From Myxococcales bacterium (lineage in GTDB: Bacteria > Myxococcota_A > Polyangia > Haliangiales > Haliangiaceae), in contig JAQBQF010000250.1 of the NCBI GenBank assembly GCA_028287115.1, positions 1 through 45,356 on the forward strand: 45,356 nt of DNA, written 5' to 3'. The position numbers and the translations under genes were made by a program. A model generated the notes under the pieces. It did no database searches, was not told the origin of the DNA, and saw only the letters and a program-made list of their open reading frames with translations. Of the stretch, positions 17,096 to 25,416 are shown piece by piece; the first letter of the stretch is position 1; each line of letters begins with the position of its first letter.

Positions 17096-19870
17096 GTGAG
17101 CGAGACGGGTGAGAACGATACCGAGCTGACACGGCAGGAAGGTCCCGGACGTGCTCGGAAACCGGAGCCCGAGCCCTATCTCGAGCGCGGCACGCTCGTC
17201 GGTCGCTATGTCATCCTCGATCGCGTTGGTGAAGGCGGGATGGGCGTCGTCTACAGCGCGTTCGATCCCGAGCTCGATCGCAAGGTCGCGATCAAGCTCC
17301 TGCAGGCGTCGATGGGCGGGGCGAGCGGTCGGGCGAGCAGTAGATCGAGTGCCGGTGATCAGGCGTGGCTGCTGCGCGAGGCGCAGGCGATGGCGCGCCT
17401 CCATCATCCAAACGTCGTCGCAGTCCACGACGTCGGCACGCTCGCCGTCGATCGCGTGTGGGTCGCGATGGAGCTCGTCGATGGCGTCACGCTGCGGTCG
17501 TGGCTGAAGAGCGAACGGACCTGGCGCGAGGTCGTCGCCGTCATGCTCGCCGCCGGGGCCGGGCTCGCCGCCGCACACGCCGCGGGTCTCGTCCACCGCG
17601 ATTTCAAGCCGGACAACGTCCTCGTCGGAAAAGACGGGCGCGTCTACGTGATGGATTTCGGGCTCGCGCGCCTGCGTCAGGACGACGAGACACTCGCCCC
17701 CCGCGAGTCCGATCTCCGGGTCGAGACGAGGAGCCCCCTGTCGGCGAGCGTCAGCATCGCGGGTGTGGTGATCGGCACCCCCGCATACATCGCCCCGGAG
17801 ATCTACAAAGGCCATCCCGCCGACGCGCGCACGGATCAGTTCGCTTTCGGCGTCGCACTCTACGAAGCGCTCTATCGCACGCGTCCGTTCGATCCGAAGA
17901 CTGCAGGCACTTCGGAACCACCGGCGGGAGGGACGAGCGCGCAGGCCGCAAGGCCACCTCCGGACTCGCCGGTGCCGGCGCGAATCCGGCGGCTCGTGAT
18001 GCGCGCGATCGCGGTGAACCTTGAAGAGCGATACCCCTCGATGGACGATCTGCTCGCCGAGCTGGCGATCGATCCCGCGGCGAGACGACGTCGCGTGGTC
18101 CTCGCGAGCGGAATCACCATGGCGATCGCTGCCACGATCGGCGGAGCCTTCATGATCTCTCGCTCGCACGACGCAGCGTGCAAGGGAGCCGACCGACGAC
18201 TAGGCGGGATCTGGGACCCGGCCACCAAGCAGACGATCCGCACCGCGTTCGACGACACCAAGAAGCCATTCGCGAAGCTCTCGTATGCCGCGCTCGAACG
18301 CGCACTCGACCAATACACCGCGGACTGGGCGGCAACCTCGGTGGGATCGTGCGAAGCGACGAGAATCCGGCGAGACCAGACCGAAGAGGTGATGTCGCTG
18401 CGCCAGGAGTGTCTCGATCAGCGCCTCGAGGAGCTTCATGCGCTAACCAACCTGCTCGCGACCGCCGAAGGTGCACTCGTCGACAAAGGCGACAGAGTCG
18501 TCGCGGAGCTCGAGCCGATCAACAGGTGCTCGAACGTGGCCGCCCTGCGGTTACCCGGACGGCCGCCACCGGGGAGCCTGCCGAAGCTCGAGCAGGTTCG
18601 AAAAACGCTCGCCGACGCGAAGGCACAGCTGATCGCCGGCAGGTATTTCCCCGCGCTCACCGCGGCCAAGACCTCGGTCGATGCAGCCAAACAGCTCGGC
18701 TACGACCCCGTGGCCGCCGAGGCGATGCTCATCGAGGGCGTGGCGCTGTCCACCGTCGGAAACGTCCCGGAGGCCGCCACATCTCTCGAAGATGCGACCT
18801 GGGCAGGCATGCGCGGAGGCCGCGATGACATCGTTGCACTAGCAGCGCTGGCGTCCGCGATGATGCGCGCGGATATAGGCGGGAACGTCGCCGAGGCGAG
18901 GCTCTGGCTCAAGCTCGGCCAGGCCGCGGCCGTGCGCGTCGGAGTCAGCGATCAAACGCTCGAGCTGCGGGTGCTGGAAGTCCAAGGTCTCGTCGAGGTC
19001 CAGAGCGGAAACCTCAATGAAGCGGTTGCAGCTCACGAAAAGGCCTTCGCGCTCGCCCAAGCAGTCCGGGGCGGTCGTGGTCTGGGCCTGTGGGCCGAGG
19101 AAGCGATGTTGGCGGCGACCCTCGCGAAGAGCGGCGCGTACGCGAAGGCGGCGCCCCACCTCGAGCATGCGATCACGTTGCGAGAAGCGACCGTCGGCCC
19201 CGATCACACCGATATCGCACTCATGTTGTCAAACCTCGGCAGCTCGTATAGCCATGCACACGAGAACGCGAAGGCGCGCACGGCGTTCGAGAGAGCGCTC
19301 GCGATCCGCGAACGTACCTACGGCCCGAAGAGTCCGATGCTGGTCCTGACCTTGAACAACCTCGCCGACCACTTGAAGACCGAGGACATCGTAGCCGCAT
19401 CGAAGTTGATCGAGCGCGCGAAGCAGATCGCAGAAGTCGTCCCCGGCCGCGATCACCCGATCTTTCACACGGTCGAGACCACGCGCGCCGAGCTCCTCAC
19501 GGCCGCCGGCAAGTACGCCGAAGCTCGCGCCGTGTTCGAGCCCCTGATCGTGCTCGAAGACAACACGAAGTCGCCGATGCTACCGACCACGCTGTGCTCG
19601 CGCGGCGACCTCGCGCTGGCCGAGCATGATCTTACCGGCGCGGAGGCGTACTTCGCGCGCGCCGTGGCGCTGGTCGAGACCACCGGCGGCAAGGACAGCC
19701 CCGAGCTGTGGCGGCCGCTGACCGGCCTCGCCCGGACCCGCGTGACCACCGGAGACACCAAGACTCCACGCCCTCTCCTCGATCGTGCGATCGCGGTCGG
19801 AGAGAAGGCGCAGGTCGATGCGCTCGATCTCGCGCCCACACGCGAGCTCCTCGGGCAGCTGCCGAACTGA
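17096..19870 (+). CDS. Ser/Thr protein kinase with C-terminal TPR array
   Basis: The 924-aa product has a Hanks-type kinase domain (about 38-315): GEGGMGVVY (45-53), Lys67, HRDFKPDN (His167, Asp169) and DFG (Asp187), so it looks active. A low-complexity Gly/Ser insert follows the ATP-binding Lys. A transmembrane helix (about 335-355) leads to a ~560-aa C-terminal half dominated by TPR units in the latter part (ITLREATVGPDHTDIALMLS, LAIRERTYGPKSPMLVLTLN). This architecture is abundant in myxobacteria, and the TPR part probably senses or binds partners outside the cytoplasm. GTG 17096 is chosen as the first start after uvrA (51-base gap). Its stop directly abuts that of the convergent lipoprotein gene. 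Confidence 0.93.
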   Translation: MSETGENDTELTRQEGPGRARKPEPEPYLERGTLVGRYVILDRVGEGGMGVVYSAFDPELDRKVAIKLLQASMGGASGRASSRSSAGDQAWLLREAQAMARLHHPNVVAVHDVGTLAVDRVWVAMELVDGVTLRSWLKSERTWREVVAVMLAAGAGLAAAHAAGLVHRDFKPDNVLVGKDGRVYVMDFGLARLRQDDETLAPRESDLRVETRSPLSASVSIAGVVIGTPAYIAPEIYKGHPADARTDQFAFGVALYEALYRTRPFDPKTAGTSEPPAGGTSAQAARPPPDSPVPARIRRLVMRAIAVNLEERYPSMDDLLAELAIDPAARRRRVVLASGITMAIAATIGGAFMISRSHDAACKGADRRLGGIWDPATKQTIRTAFDDTKKPFAKLSYAALERALDQYTADWAATSVGSCEATRIRRDQTEEVMSLRQECLDQRLEELHALTNLLATAEGALVDKGDRVVAELEPINRCSNVAALRLPGRPPPGSLPKLEQVRKTLADAKAQLIAGRYFPALTAAKTSVDAAKQLGYDPVAAEAMLIEGVALSTVGNVPEAATSLEDATWAGMRGGRDDIVALAALASAMMRADIGGNVAEARLWLKLGQAAAVRVGVSDQTLELRVLEVQGLVEVQSGNLNEAVAAHEKAFALAQAVRGGRGLGLWAEEAMLAATLAKSGAYAKAAPHLEHAITLREATVGPDHTDIALMLSNLGSSYSHAHENAKARTAFERALAIRERTYGPKSPMLVLTLNNLADHLKTEDIVAASKLIERAKQIAEVVPGRDHPIFHTVETTRAELLTAAGKYAEARAVFEPLIVLEDNTKSPMLPTTLCSRGDLALAEHDLTGAEAYFARAVALVETTGGKDSPELWRPLTGLARTRVTTGDTKTPRPLLDRAIAVGEKAQVDALDLAPTRELLGQLPN

Positions 19871-20533
19871 CTAGGTGCCGCTGCCGCTATCGGTACCGTC
19901 GTCGCCGCCGTTGTCACCGCCGTCGGCGCAGCCATCGGCTGGGAAGTTGTGATCGGCGACTGCATCGCCTTGGTCCGGACCGTCCGTGGTGTCCGTGGCG
20001 TCCGATCCCGCATCCGAACCGGAGTCGGCCCCATCGGTGGTCTCGCTGTCGCTCTCCGATTCTGCATCGCACGTACCGCCCTGCTGATCTCCGTCGTCGA
20101 CGCAGGTGGCGCCATTCGCGTCATGACCGTTATCGTCGCAAGTGCCGGCGCTGCCACTACCGCCGCCGGTGTGGAACGCGAACGTGGTCGCGGTCGAGCT
20201 GCCGACAAAGTGGAGCTGGCCGAGATCGAACGGCACGCCACCTCCGCGGATCGCGAACGACGACTGGATCGTGCCGCTGGTCCGCGGGAACACGACGCCG
20301 TCTTTACCAGCGCCCACGAGCCGTAACGTCAACCCGGTGCCCGGTGGCACCGACAGACGAAATGCCCCGGTTGCGGAGACCGGGGCCGTCGCCACCACGG
20401 TTGCTCCTTTGAGTACCTTTACCGCGGTGATCGTTGACGGGAAGCCCGGCGCCACGCGGCCCGACAGGACCTGTGGCGAGGACGAACCGCAAGCACCAAG
20501 CAACAAGGCTCCAAGGACATAATTGTATTTCAT
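19871..20533 (-). CDS. Lipoprotein with Asp/Gly-rich C-terminal half
   Basis: ATG 20533 has GGAG eight bases upstream and starts a lipoprotein signal, MKYNYVLGALLLGACGSSS, with lipobox LGAC; a longer in-frame start adds 12 unhelpful residues. The 220-aa protein has a beta-rich N-terminal domain (about 22-120, VLSGRVAPGFPSTITAVKVL, carboxypeptidase-regulatory-like). The C-terminal tail is rich in Asp, Gly, Ser and Thr with two Cys pairs (GTCDDN, TCVDDG). Such acidic tails often bind calcium, but no precise repeat is seen. It is probably a surface lipoprotein. Its stop abuts that of the kinase gene on the other strand. Confidence 0.78.
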   Translation of the reverse strand: MKYNYVLGALLLGACGSSSPQVLSGRVAPGFPSTITAVKVLKGATVVATAPVSATGAFRLSVPPGTGLTLRLVGAGKDGVVFPRTSGTIQSSFAIRGGGVPFDLGQLHFVGSSTATTFAFHTGGGSGSAGTCDDNGHDANGATCVDDGDQQGGTCDAESESDSETTDGADSGSDAGSDATDTTDGPDQGDAVADHNFPADGCADGGDNGGDDGTDSGSGT

Positions 20534-20884
20534 GTTTGAACTCCGGGCCGATTCTGGAGCAAAGGCCATGCCCTCGACGAGAGCAGCAAACTCAGGTCCC
20601 TAGCGCGCCGATCTCTGTACAACAACTGCATGTTGTACGAAGCCTGCGCGTGCACGGACTTCGATCACGGACGAATGATCTTGCATGAACGCTCAGCTCG
20701 TCGAACGCATCGGAAGTTACGTCCAGCTGAAACCCATCATCTGCATCACCATCATGAACACTCTCGCGTTCGCTATCTTCTCGCACTCGAACCGGAACGT
20801 GCCTCGCGTCGACAGGCTTGTAGTTGAACATGCCGCCGCTGAGCGACATGCTCCCATTTCCGGACGCGTGATGCGCGCACGCGG
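20534..20884. other. Gene-free spacer
   Basis: I see no convincing gene in these 351 bases; the short frames on either strand have no family signature or good ribosome-binding site. Apart from the palindrome and weak promoter near 20596-20638, nothing stands out. It probably serves as the upstream region of the lipoprotein gene at 20533. Confidence 0.5.
20596..20638 (-). promoter_or_regulatory. Weak promoter overlapped by an operator-like palindrome
   Basis: A perfect 8-bp inverted repeat, GTACAACA (20617-20624) and TGTTGTAC (20631-20638), has a 6-base centre, the shape of a dimeric repressor site. On the minus strand it overlaps a possible -35 (TTGTTG), 17 bases from TAGGGA, about 65-85 bases before the lipoprotein start at 20533. 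The regulator is unknown. Confidence 0.35.
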
Positions 20885-21532
20885 TTAGAACCGGATCGCG
20901 ATGCCGGCCACGCCGCCGGCGCCGCTGTGTGGCGGCGCGAGATAGGGGCCGTAGTACGTACGTGGGCGGCCGAGCTGGTCTTGGAGTTGATGAAATCTCC
21001 GGTTGTGCTCGGGGGGACCGCTAAAGGCATCGATCACTTCCCAGACCCGGAAGCCGGCCAGCCCGATCGCGCCGACCCAAATTTGAGTCTCTCCGCGATG
21101 GCCGTCACAAACATCGGTCTGCGCGCAGTCCTGAAATGCGACGCCAACACCCCACAGCAGTGCAGCGACCGAAGCAGCCTCGCCGAGCGAAAAGATCCAG
21201 CCGGTGTCGTGCCAGCGTCCTTGGATCGCCTGCCCGGCGCCGAACCCGAAGAACAACGAGACGGCGCCGCCGGCGATGTATTCGCCGTCCGAAATCTCAC
21301 CTCGTTCGAGGATGTCCTGATCGTCCGAGGATAGTGCAATCGTTCGTGGCGGCGGCTGATACGCGTACGGCTGTGGTGCGTAGCGCTGGGGTTGCGGATT
21401 CGGAAATGGCTGGGGTTGTGGAGACGGCTGCGGCTGCGGATCCGGTTGCGGTGCGGGATCCTGTCCGGGCTGGGCACGAACCGCGCGCGCCCCGACGAGC
21501 AGCAACATTGCAAAGACGATCGTCCGCATCAC
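20885..21532 (-). CDS. Membrane protein with Pro/Gln-rich N-terminal tether
   Basis: The 215-aa product begins with a signal peptide (MMRTIVFAMLLLVGARAVRA), followed by a Pro/Gln repeat region (about 21-62). A domain with two hydrophobic stretches comes next (about 86-105, AGGAVSLFFGFGAGQAIQG, and 113-130) and a Cys pair in FQDCAQTDVC. The C-terminus GVAGIAIRF ends in Phe like an outer-membrane protein. No family is recognised; it resembles small myxobacterial membrane proteins with glycine-zipper-like helices. The start is GTG 21532 or the adjacent ATG 21529, with no clear Shine-Dalgarno. It lies 75 bases downstream of epmA in the same direction and may be the last gene of that unit. Confidence 0.75.
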   Translation of the reverse strand: MMRTIVFAMLLLVGARAVRAQPGQDPAPQPDPQPQPSPQPQPFPNPQPQRYAPQPYAYQPPPRTIALSSDDQDILERGEISDGEYIAGGAVSLFFGFGAGQAIQGRWHDTGWIFSLGEAASVAALLWGVGVAFQDCAQTDVCDGHRGETQIWVGAIGLAGFRVWEVIDAFSGPPEHNRRFHQLQDQLGRPRTYYGPYLAPPHSGAGGVAGIAIRF

Positions 21533-21587
21533 GATCAGGTTACACGACGGTGCGCCGGCGGTGGCATCACGATCACGTTACACGACG
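21526..21587. repeat. 24-bp direct repeat over a start codon
   Basis: The 24 bases at 21526-21549, which include the start codon region of the gene at 21532, recur at 21564-21587 with one mismatch, 38 bases away. The upstream copy lies in the epmA spacer. It may be a small tandem duplication or a pair of binding sites. Confidence 0.7.
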
Positions 21588-21607
21588 CGCCGCGGTGACG
21601 AAGACCG

Positions 21608-22765
21608 CTAGAGCTCGCCGGTGGCAAACGTCAGCACTTGGTCGATCCGCGTGGCGCCTGTGGCGAGCATCACGAGGCGGTCGAACCCGAGCGCGATGCC
21701 GGCACTTGGTGGCAAACCTTCGCCGAGCGCAGCGAGCAGCCGCTCGTCGAGCGGATAGACCGCCTTCCCGCGAGCTCGCCGGATCTGCAAATCATCTTCG
21801 AACCGCGCGCGTTGCTCCGTTGCATCCGTGAGCTCGTCGAACGCGTTCGCGAGCTCCAGCCCGCCCACGTAAGCCTCGAACCGAAGTGCTGTCTTCGGAT
21901 CGCCTTCCTTGCGCCGCGCAAGTGCCGCCAGAGGCGCCGGCCAGTCCTCGAGGATCAACGGCCGATCTAGCTTCGTGATCTCGGGCTCGACGCGCGCGAG
22001 GAACGCCGCGAAGAACGCATCGTCCCACGCAGTTCCCTCGGCGACATCGATCCCCCACCCGCGCAGCTCGGCCGCGAGCTCGGCAGCCGACTCAGCGCCG
22101 TCGACGCGCACGCCTGCAAACTCTTGCATCGCATCGCGCACGGTCATCCGGGGCCAGGGTGGCGTCACGTCGATCTCGCGATCGCCGATCCGCGCCTTGC
22201 CGCCGCACACCGCGTCGACGAGCTGCTCGGTGTCCGCGATGATCGCGTCGAGACCGGCGTGCGCGCGGTACCATTCGATCATCGTGAACTCGCTCGAGTG
22301 ATGTGCGCCGCGCTCGCCGGCACGGAAGCACTTGCAGACCTGAAAGATCCGCTCGAACCCGCCCGCGAGCAGCCGCTTCATCTGGTACTCGGGCGAGGTG
22401 ATCAGCCAGCCGTCTCCGGCGCGGACCGCGTCGAGATGAATCTCGAGGCCCGGGCTCGGTACGAGCAGCGGCGTCTCGACTTCCAGAAACTCGCGCGCGC
22501 TGAAAAACGCGCGCACGGCCGCAAGCGCCTTCGCGCGCAAGCGCAACGCCTGCATTCGGTTCCGCGGCAACCGCATGATCTCCGACGTCGGGCCCGGATA
22601 ATCGGTGCCGGTGAATGCGTGGATCACGGCGCGCTGATCGACGTCGACCAGATCGCCCGGCCGCCACCCACGCGGTGGATGGGTGACTCGGAGGTCGAAC
22701 TGCTCGCAGCGGACGACCGCGGCATCGCCATCGATCGCGAGCACCCGGCCTCGGGTGGCCGCCAC
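21608..22765 (-). CDS. epmA: EF-P--(R)-beta-lysine ligase
   Basis: The 385-aa protein has the class II lysyl-tRNA-synthetase catalytic core without a full anticodon domain: EFLEVETPLLVPSPGLEIHL, SPEYQMKRLL, FRAGERGAHHSSEFTMIEW and GIALGFDRLVML. It matches EpmA (PoxA/GenX), which attaches beta-lysine to EF-P. It is longer than E. coli EpmA (325 aa) by a ~60-residue N-terminal beta-rich segment (RVLAIDGDAAVVRCEQFDL) that looks like a small OB-type domain. I chose GTG 22765, one base after the efp stop, implying translational coupling; upstream in-frame starts lie inside efp. Its substrate is encoded next door. EpmB, needed to make beta-lysine, is not in the window. Confidence 0.92.
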   Translation of the reverse strand: MAATRGRVLAIDGDAAVVRCEQFDLRVTHPPRGWRPGDLVDVDQRAVIHAFTGTDYPGPTSEIMRLPRNRMQALRLRAKALAAVRAFFSAREFLEVETPLLVPSPGLEIHLDAVRAGDGWLITSPEYQMKRLLAGGFERIFQVCKCFRAGERGAHHSSEFTMIEWYRAHAGLDAIIADTEQLVDAVCGGKARIGDREIDVTPPWPRMTVRDAMQEFAGVRVDGAESAAELAAELRGWGIDVAEGTAWDDAFFAAFLARVEPEITKLDRPLILEDWPAPLAALARRKEGDPKTALRFEAYVGGLELANAFDELTDATEQRARFEDDLQIRRARGKAVYPLDERLLAALGEGLPPSAGIALGFDRLVMLATGATRIDQVLTFATGEL

Positions 22766-22766
22766 G

Positions 22767-23335
<569 letters not shown>

Positions 23336-23436
23336 CGTGGGCGGTTTACCCTGCCGTGGCGCGGGCTGTCAATGAACGCTCACCACCCCTCGCGAATGGC
23401 CGCGTTCCGTCGAGGCACCTTGCCGGGGCCGGCGCT

Positions 23437-23979
23437 GTGTGCGACGAGTACGCGGTGGACGCCGCGGCGCACTATCGTCAGCTATTGCAGCTCGGGAAGG
23501 CCGAATTTCTCGCCTCCGCTGCTCCCGCCGCGCTGGTCCGCTATCGCACGGAGCTTCCGGATCCGGGAGCCAGCGGCGGCTCGACCGTGACGATCGAGAG
23601 CGATTACGATGAAGACGCGATCGAAGAGACCCTCCCCTACGGCAAGGATTTACCGGAGGAGATCGATCTCGAGCTGTATCCGCTCGCGAAGAAACCTGGC
23701 GCGTCATTTCCCGACCGAATCACGATCGGCCGCACCGCCAACAACGATCTGGCGATCAACGATACGTCGATCTCGCGACTCCACGCGTATATCCGGCGCG
23801 ACCGCGATGGCTGGGTCGTCGCCGACGCCGGCTCCAAGAACGGGAGCTGGCTGTTGGGCGCCGCTCTCGAAGCTCGCAAGGAGCGTCCCCTGCAGTCGCG
23901 TGCAATCCTTCGTCTCGGCGATGTCGATCTCACCTTTTACAGCGCGGCCGATCTGTTCGGCGCCCTCGGAGGAGCATGA
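23437..23979 (+). CDS. FHA-domain protein heading the E1/Ubl operon
   Basis: With GTG 23437 the product is 180 aa: a helical N-terminal segment (HYRQLLQLGKAEFLA), an acidic linker (about 50-80) and a C-terminal FHA domain (about 92-165). The FHA core residues are present: GR (98-99), the Ser/Arg/His loop TSISRLH (110-116) and KNG (134-136), so it should bind phosphothreonine peptides. The exact start is uncertain because there is no clear ribosome-binding site; a longer frame runs back across the divergent efp gene. Its stop overlaps the next start (ATGA). It may tie the downstream sulfur/ubiquitin-like operon to Ser/Thr kinase signalling, which is an inference. Confidence 0.82.
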   Translation: MCDEYAVDAAAHYRQLLQLGKAEFLASAAPAALVRYRTELPDPGASGGSTVTIESDYDEDAIEETLPYGKDLPEEIDLELYPLAKKPGASFPDRITIGRTANNDLAINDTSISRLHAYIRRDRDGWVVADAGSKNGSWLLGAALEARKERPLQSRAILRLGDVDLTFYSAADLFGALGGA

Positions 23980-24446
23980 GTCTCGGTGAATGGGATAAGC
24001 GGCAGCTGTGTGCCGACGGTGCGTGCACCGGTTTGATCGGGGATGCGGGAGTTTGCAAGGTCTGCGGCCGCGCCGCACCCAACTGGGGTGACGAGCGCAA
24101 GCGCGGCATGATCGCGGAGGCGGAGCACAACCACGCGGATGCCGCCGAAGACGAAGATGAAGACGAGGACGACGAGGACGAGGACGAGGACGCCGACGAG
24201 TCCGGCGACGCCGAAGACGACGAAGGCGACGAAGGCGACGAGGACGACGAGGACGACGAAGACGACGAGGACGACGAAGACGACGAAGACGACGAAGGCG
24301 AACCCAGCACGGCGGCAGCGCCGGGCCCGTCCGATGACGTCGATGCCTACGAGTGGAGTCGTCGCAAATTGTGCCCCGATGGCGCCTGCACGGGCGTCCT
24401 CGGCGCGAATGGTGCGTGCAAGGTGTGCGGGAAGTCCTCCGCGTGA
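23976..24446 (+). CDS. Acidic protein with two identical zinc-ribbon motifs
   Basis: The 156-aa product has two copies of one small domain, at the N-terminus (residues 5-31) and C-terminus (126-152), separated by an almost uninterrupted Asp/Glu tract (about 57-113). Each copy reads EW-x2-R-x-LC-x-DGACTG and ends with CKVCG; the cysteines (12, 17, 27, 30 and 133, 138, 148, 151) keep the same C-x4-C-x9-C-x2-C spacing, strongly suggesting a zinc ribbon. Function is unknown. The acidic bridge could hold the two ribbons apart or mimic nucleic acid. It overlaps both neighbours by four bases (ATGA, GTGA), so it is part of the operon. Confidence 0.85.
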   Translation: MSLGEWDKRQLCADGACTGLIGDAGVCKVCGRAAPNWGDERKRGMIAEAEHNHADAAEDEDEDEDDEDEDEDADESGDAEDDEGDEGDEDDEDDEDDEDDEDDEDDEGEPSTAAAPGPSDDVDAYEWSRRKLCPDGACTGVLGANGACKVCGKSSA

Positions 24447-25132
24447 CCCTGCGGGCGACCATCGTCGGTGCCGGTGGTCTCGGCGGCCCGATCGCGCTGT
24501 CGCTCGGCGGTGCGGGGATCGAGCTCACGATCGTCGATCCAGACATCGTCGATGAGACGAACCTGCATCGGCAGATTCAGTTCACCCCCGCGGATCTCGG
24601 CAAACCAAAGGCCGCGCTCCTCGCGGGTGCCGTCGTCGCGCGCGGCGGCCGTGCACGCGGCTATCCGATGCACTGGCGCGCAGACGATGCGGACGACCTC
24701 GGCGGGGACGCGGCCATCATCGTCGACGGCAGCGACGATCCGGAAACGAAGTTCGCCGTCGCCGATTGGGCGGTCGCGACCGGTCGTCCGTACGTGATCG
24801 CGGCGGCACTGCGCTTCGGCGGCAACGTGATGGCCGGCGCGCCGGGCGCTGCGTGTTATCGATGCCTGTTCGAAGAGCCGGTCGCCGCGGCTACCTGCGC
24901 GGCCGCCGGCGTGCTCGGTCCGGTGGTCGGTGCGATCGGCGGCGTTGCCGCTGCGCTGGCGCTCGGGCTCGCGCGCGGTGACCGCACCCACGCGGGCTCG
25001 CTGTTCGTGTTCGACGATCTGCGCGCATCGGCCGAGCCGCGGATCGTGCAGTTTGCACCGCGCCCAGGTTGCTCGAGCTGTGCACGCGCGGCGAACCCTC
25101 CGATCTTGATCGCCAAGAAAGAGACTGCCTGA
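24443..25132 (+). CDS. E1-like (ThiF/MoeB family) adenylyltransferase lacking the N-terminal arm
   Basis: The 229-aa protein has the complete active core of the ThiF/MoeB/E1 family: nucleotide loop GAGGLG (9-14), NLHRQ with Arg43, Lys56 in GKPK, Asp98 in DGSDD, zinc cysteines CYRC (138, 141) and CSSC (210, 213), and candidate catalytic Cys152 in TCAAAGVLGP. Such enzymes adenylate the C-terminal Gly of a ubiquitin-like or sulfur-carrier protein. It begins directly at the Rossmann fold: the N-terminal helix (consensus RYsRqi-LpeiG) is missing, and GTG 24443 overlaps the previous stop. A protein carrying exactly that helix is encoded two genes downstream. The ubiquitin-like substrate is the next gene. 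Confidence 0.92.
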   Translation: MTLRATIVGAGGLGGPIALSLGGAGIELTIVDPDIVDETNLHRQIQFTPADLGKPKAALLAGAVVARGGRARGYPMHWRADDADDLGGDAAIIVDGSDDPETKFAVADWAVATGRPYVIAAALRFGGNVMAGAPGAACYRCLFEEPVAAATCAAAGVLGPVVGAIGGVAAALALGLARGDRTHAGSLFVFDDLRASAEPRIVQFAPRPGCSSCARAANPPILIAKKETA

Positions 25133-25416
25133 TGCCGACCATCCGTGTTCCGACGGCCCTACGAACCTTGACCGGCGGTGCGAGCGATGTCGAGGTGACC
25201 GCCAAGACGGTGCGCGACGCGATCGCCGAGCTCGAACGCCGTCACCCGGGCATCTCGGCGAAGCTCCTCGATGGTAGCGGCGTCGTGAAGCCGTTCATCC
25301 GGATCTTCGTCGGCGCCGATGACATCGGCTCGCTCGAAGGACTCGACACCGCGGTCACCTCGCGCGACGAGATCGCGATCATCCCGGCGATCGCAGGTGG
25401 ATCGCACGATGCGTGA
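25132..25416 (+). CDS. Ubiquitin-like sulfur-carrier protein (MoaD/ThiS/CysO type)
   Basis: The 94-aa protein has the beta-grasp MoaD/ThiS pattern: MPTIRVPTALRTLTGG, TVRDAIAELERRHPGI, FIRIFVGADDI and a C-terminal DEIAIIPAIAGG. The diglycine (89-90) that E1-like enzymes activate is followed by four more residues, SHDA, so it must be trimmed before activation. The JAMM peptidase encoded two genes later is the obvious processing enzyme. Mycobacterium tuberculosis CysO, with its adenylyltransferase and Mec+ peptidase, is the closest described arrangement known to me. ATG 25132 shares a base with the preceding stop (TGATG), and the 3' end overlaps the next start by eight bases. Confidence 0.92.
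   Translation: MPTIRVPTALRTLTGGASDVEVTAKTVRDAIAELERRHPGISAKLLDGSGVVKPFIRIFVGADDIGSLEGLDTAVTSRDEIAIIPAIAGGSHDA

Noticed and set aside
24146..24300. GAC/GAA-rich microsatellite considered as a non-coding repeat
   Set aside because: It lies in frame within the zinc-ribbon protein and encodes its Asp/Glu bridge.
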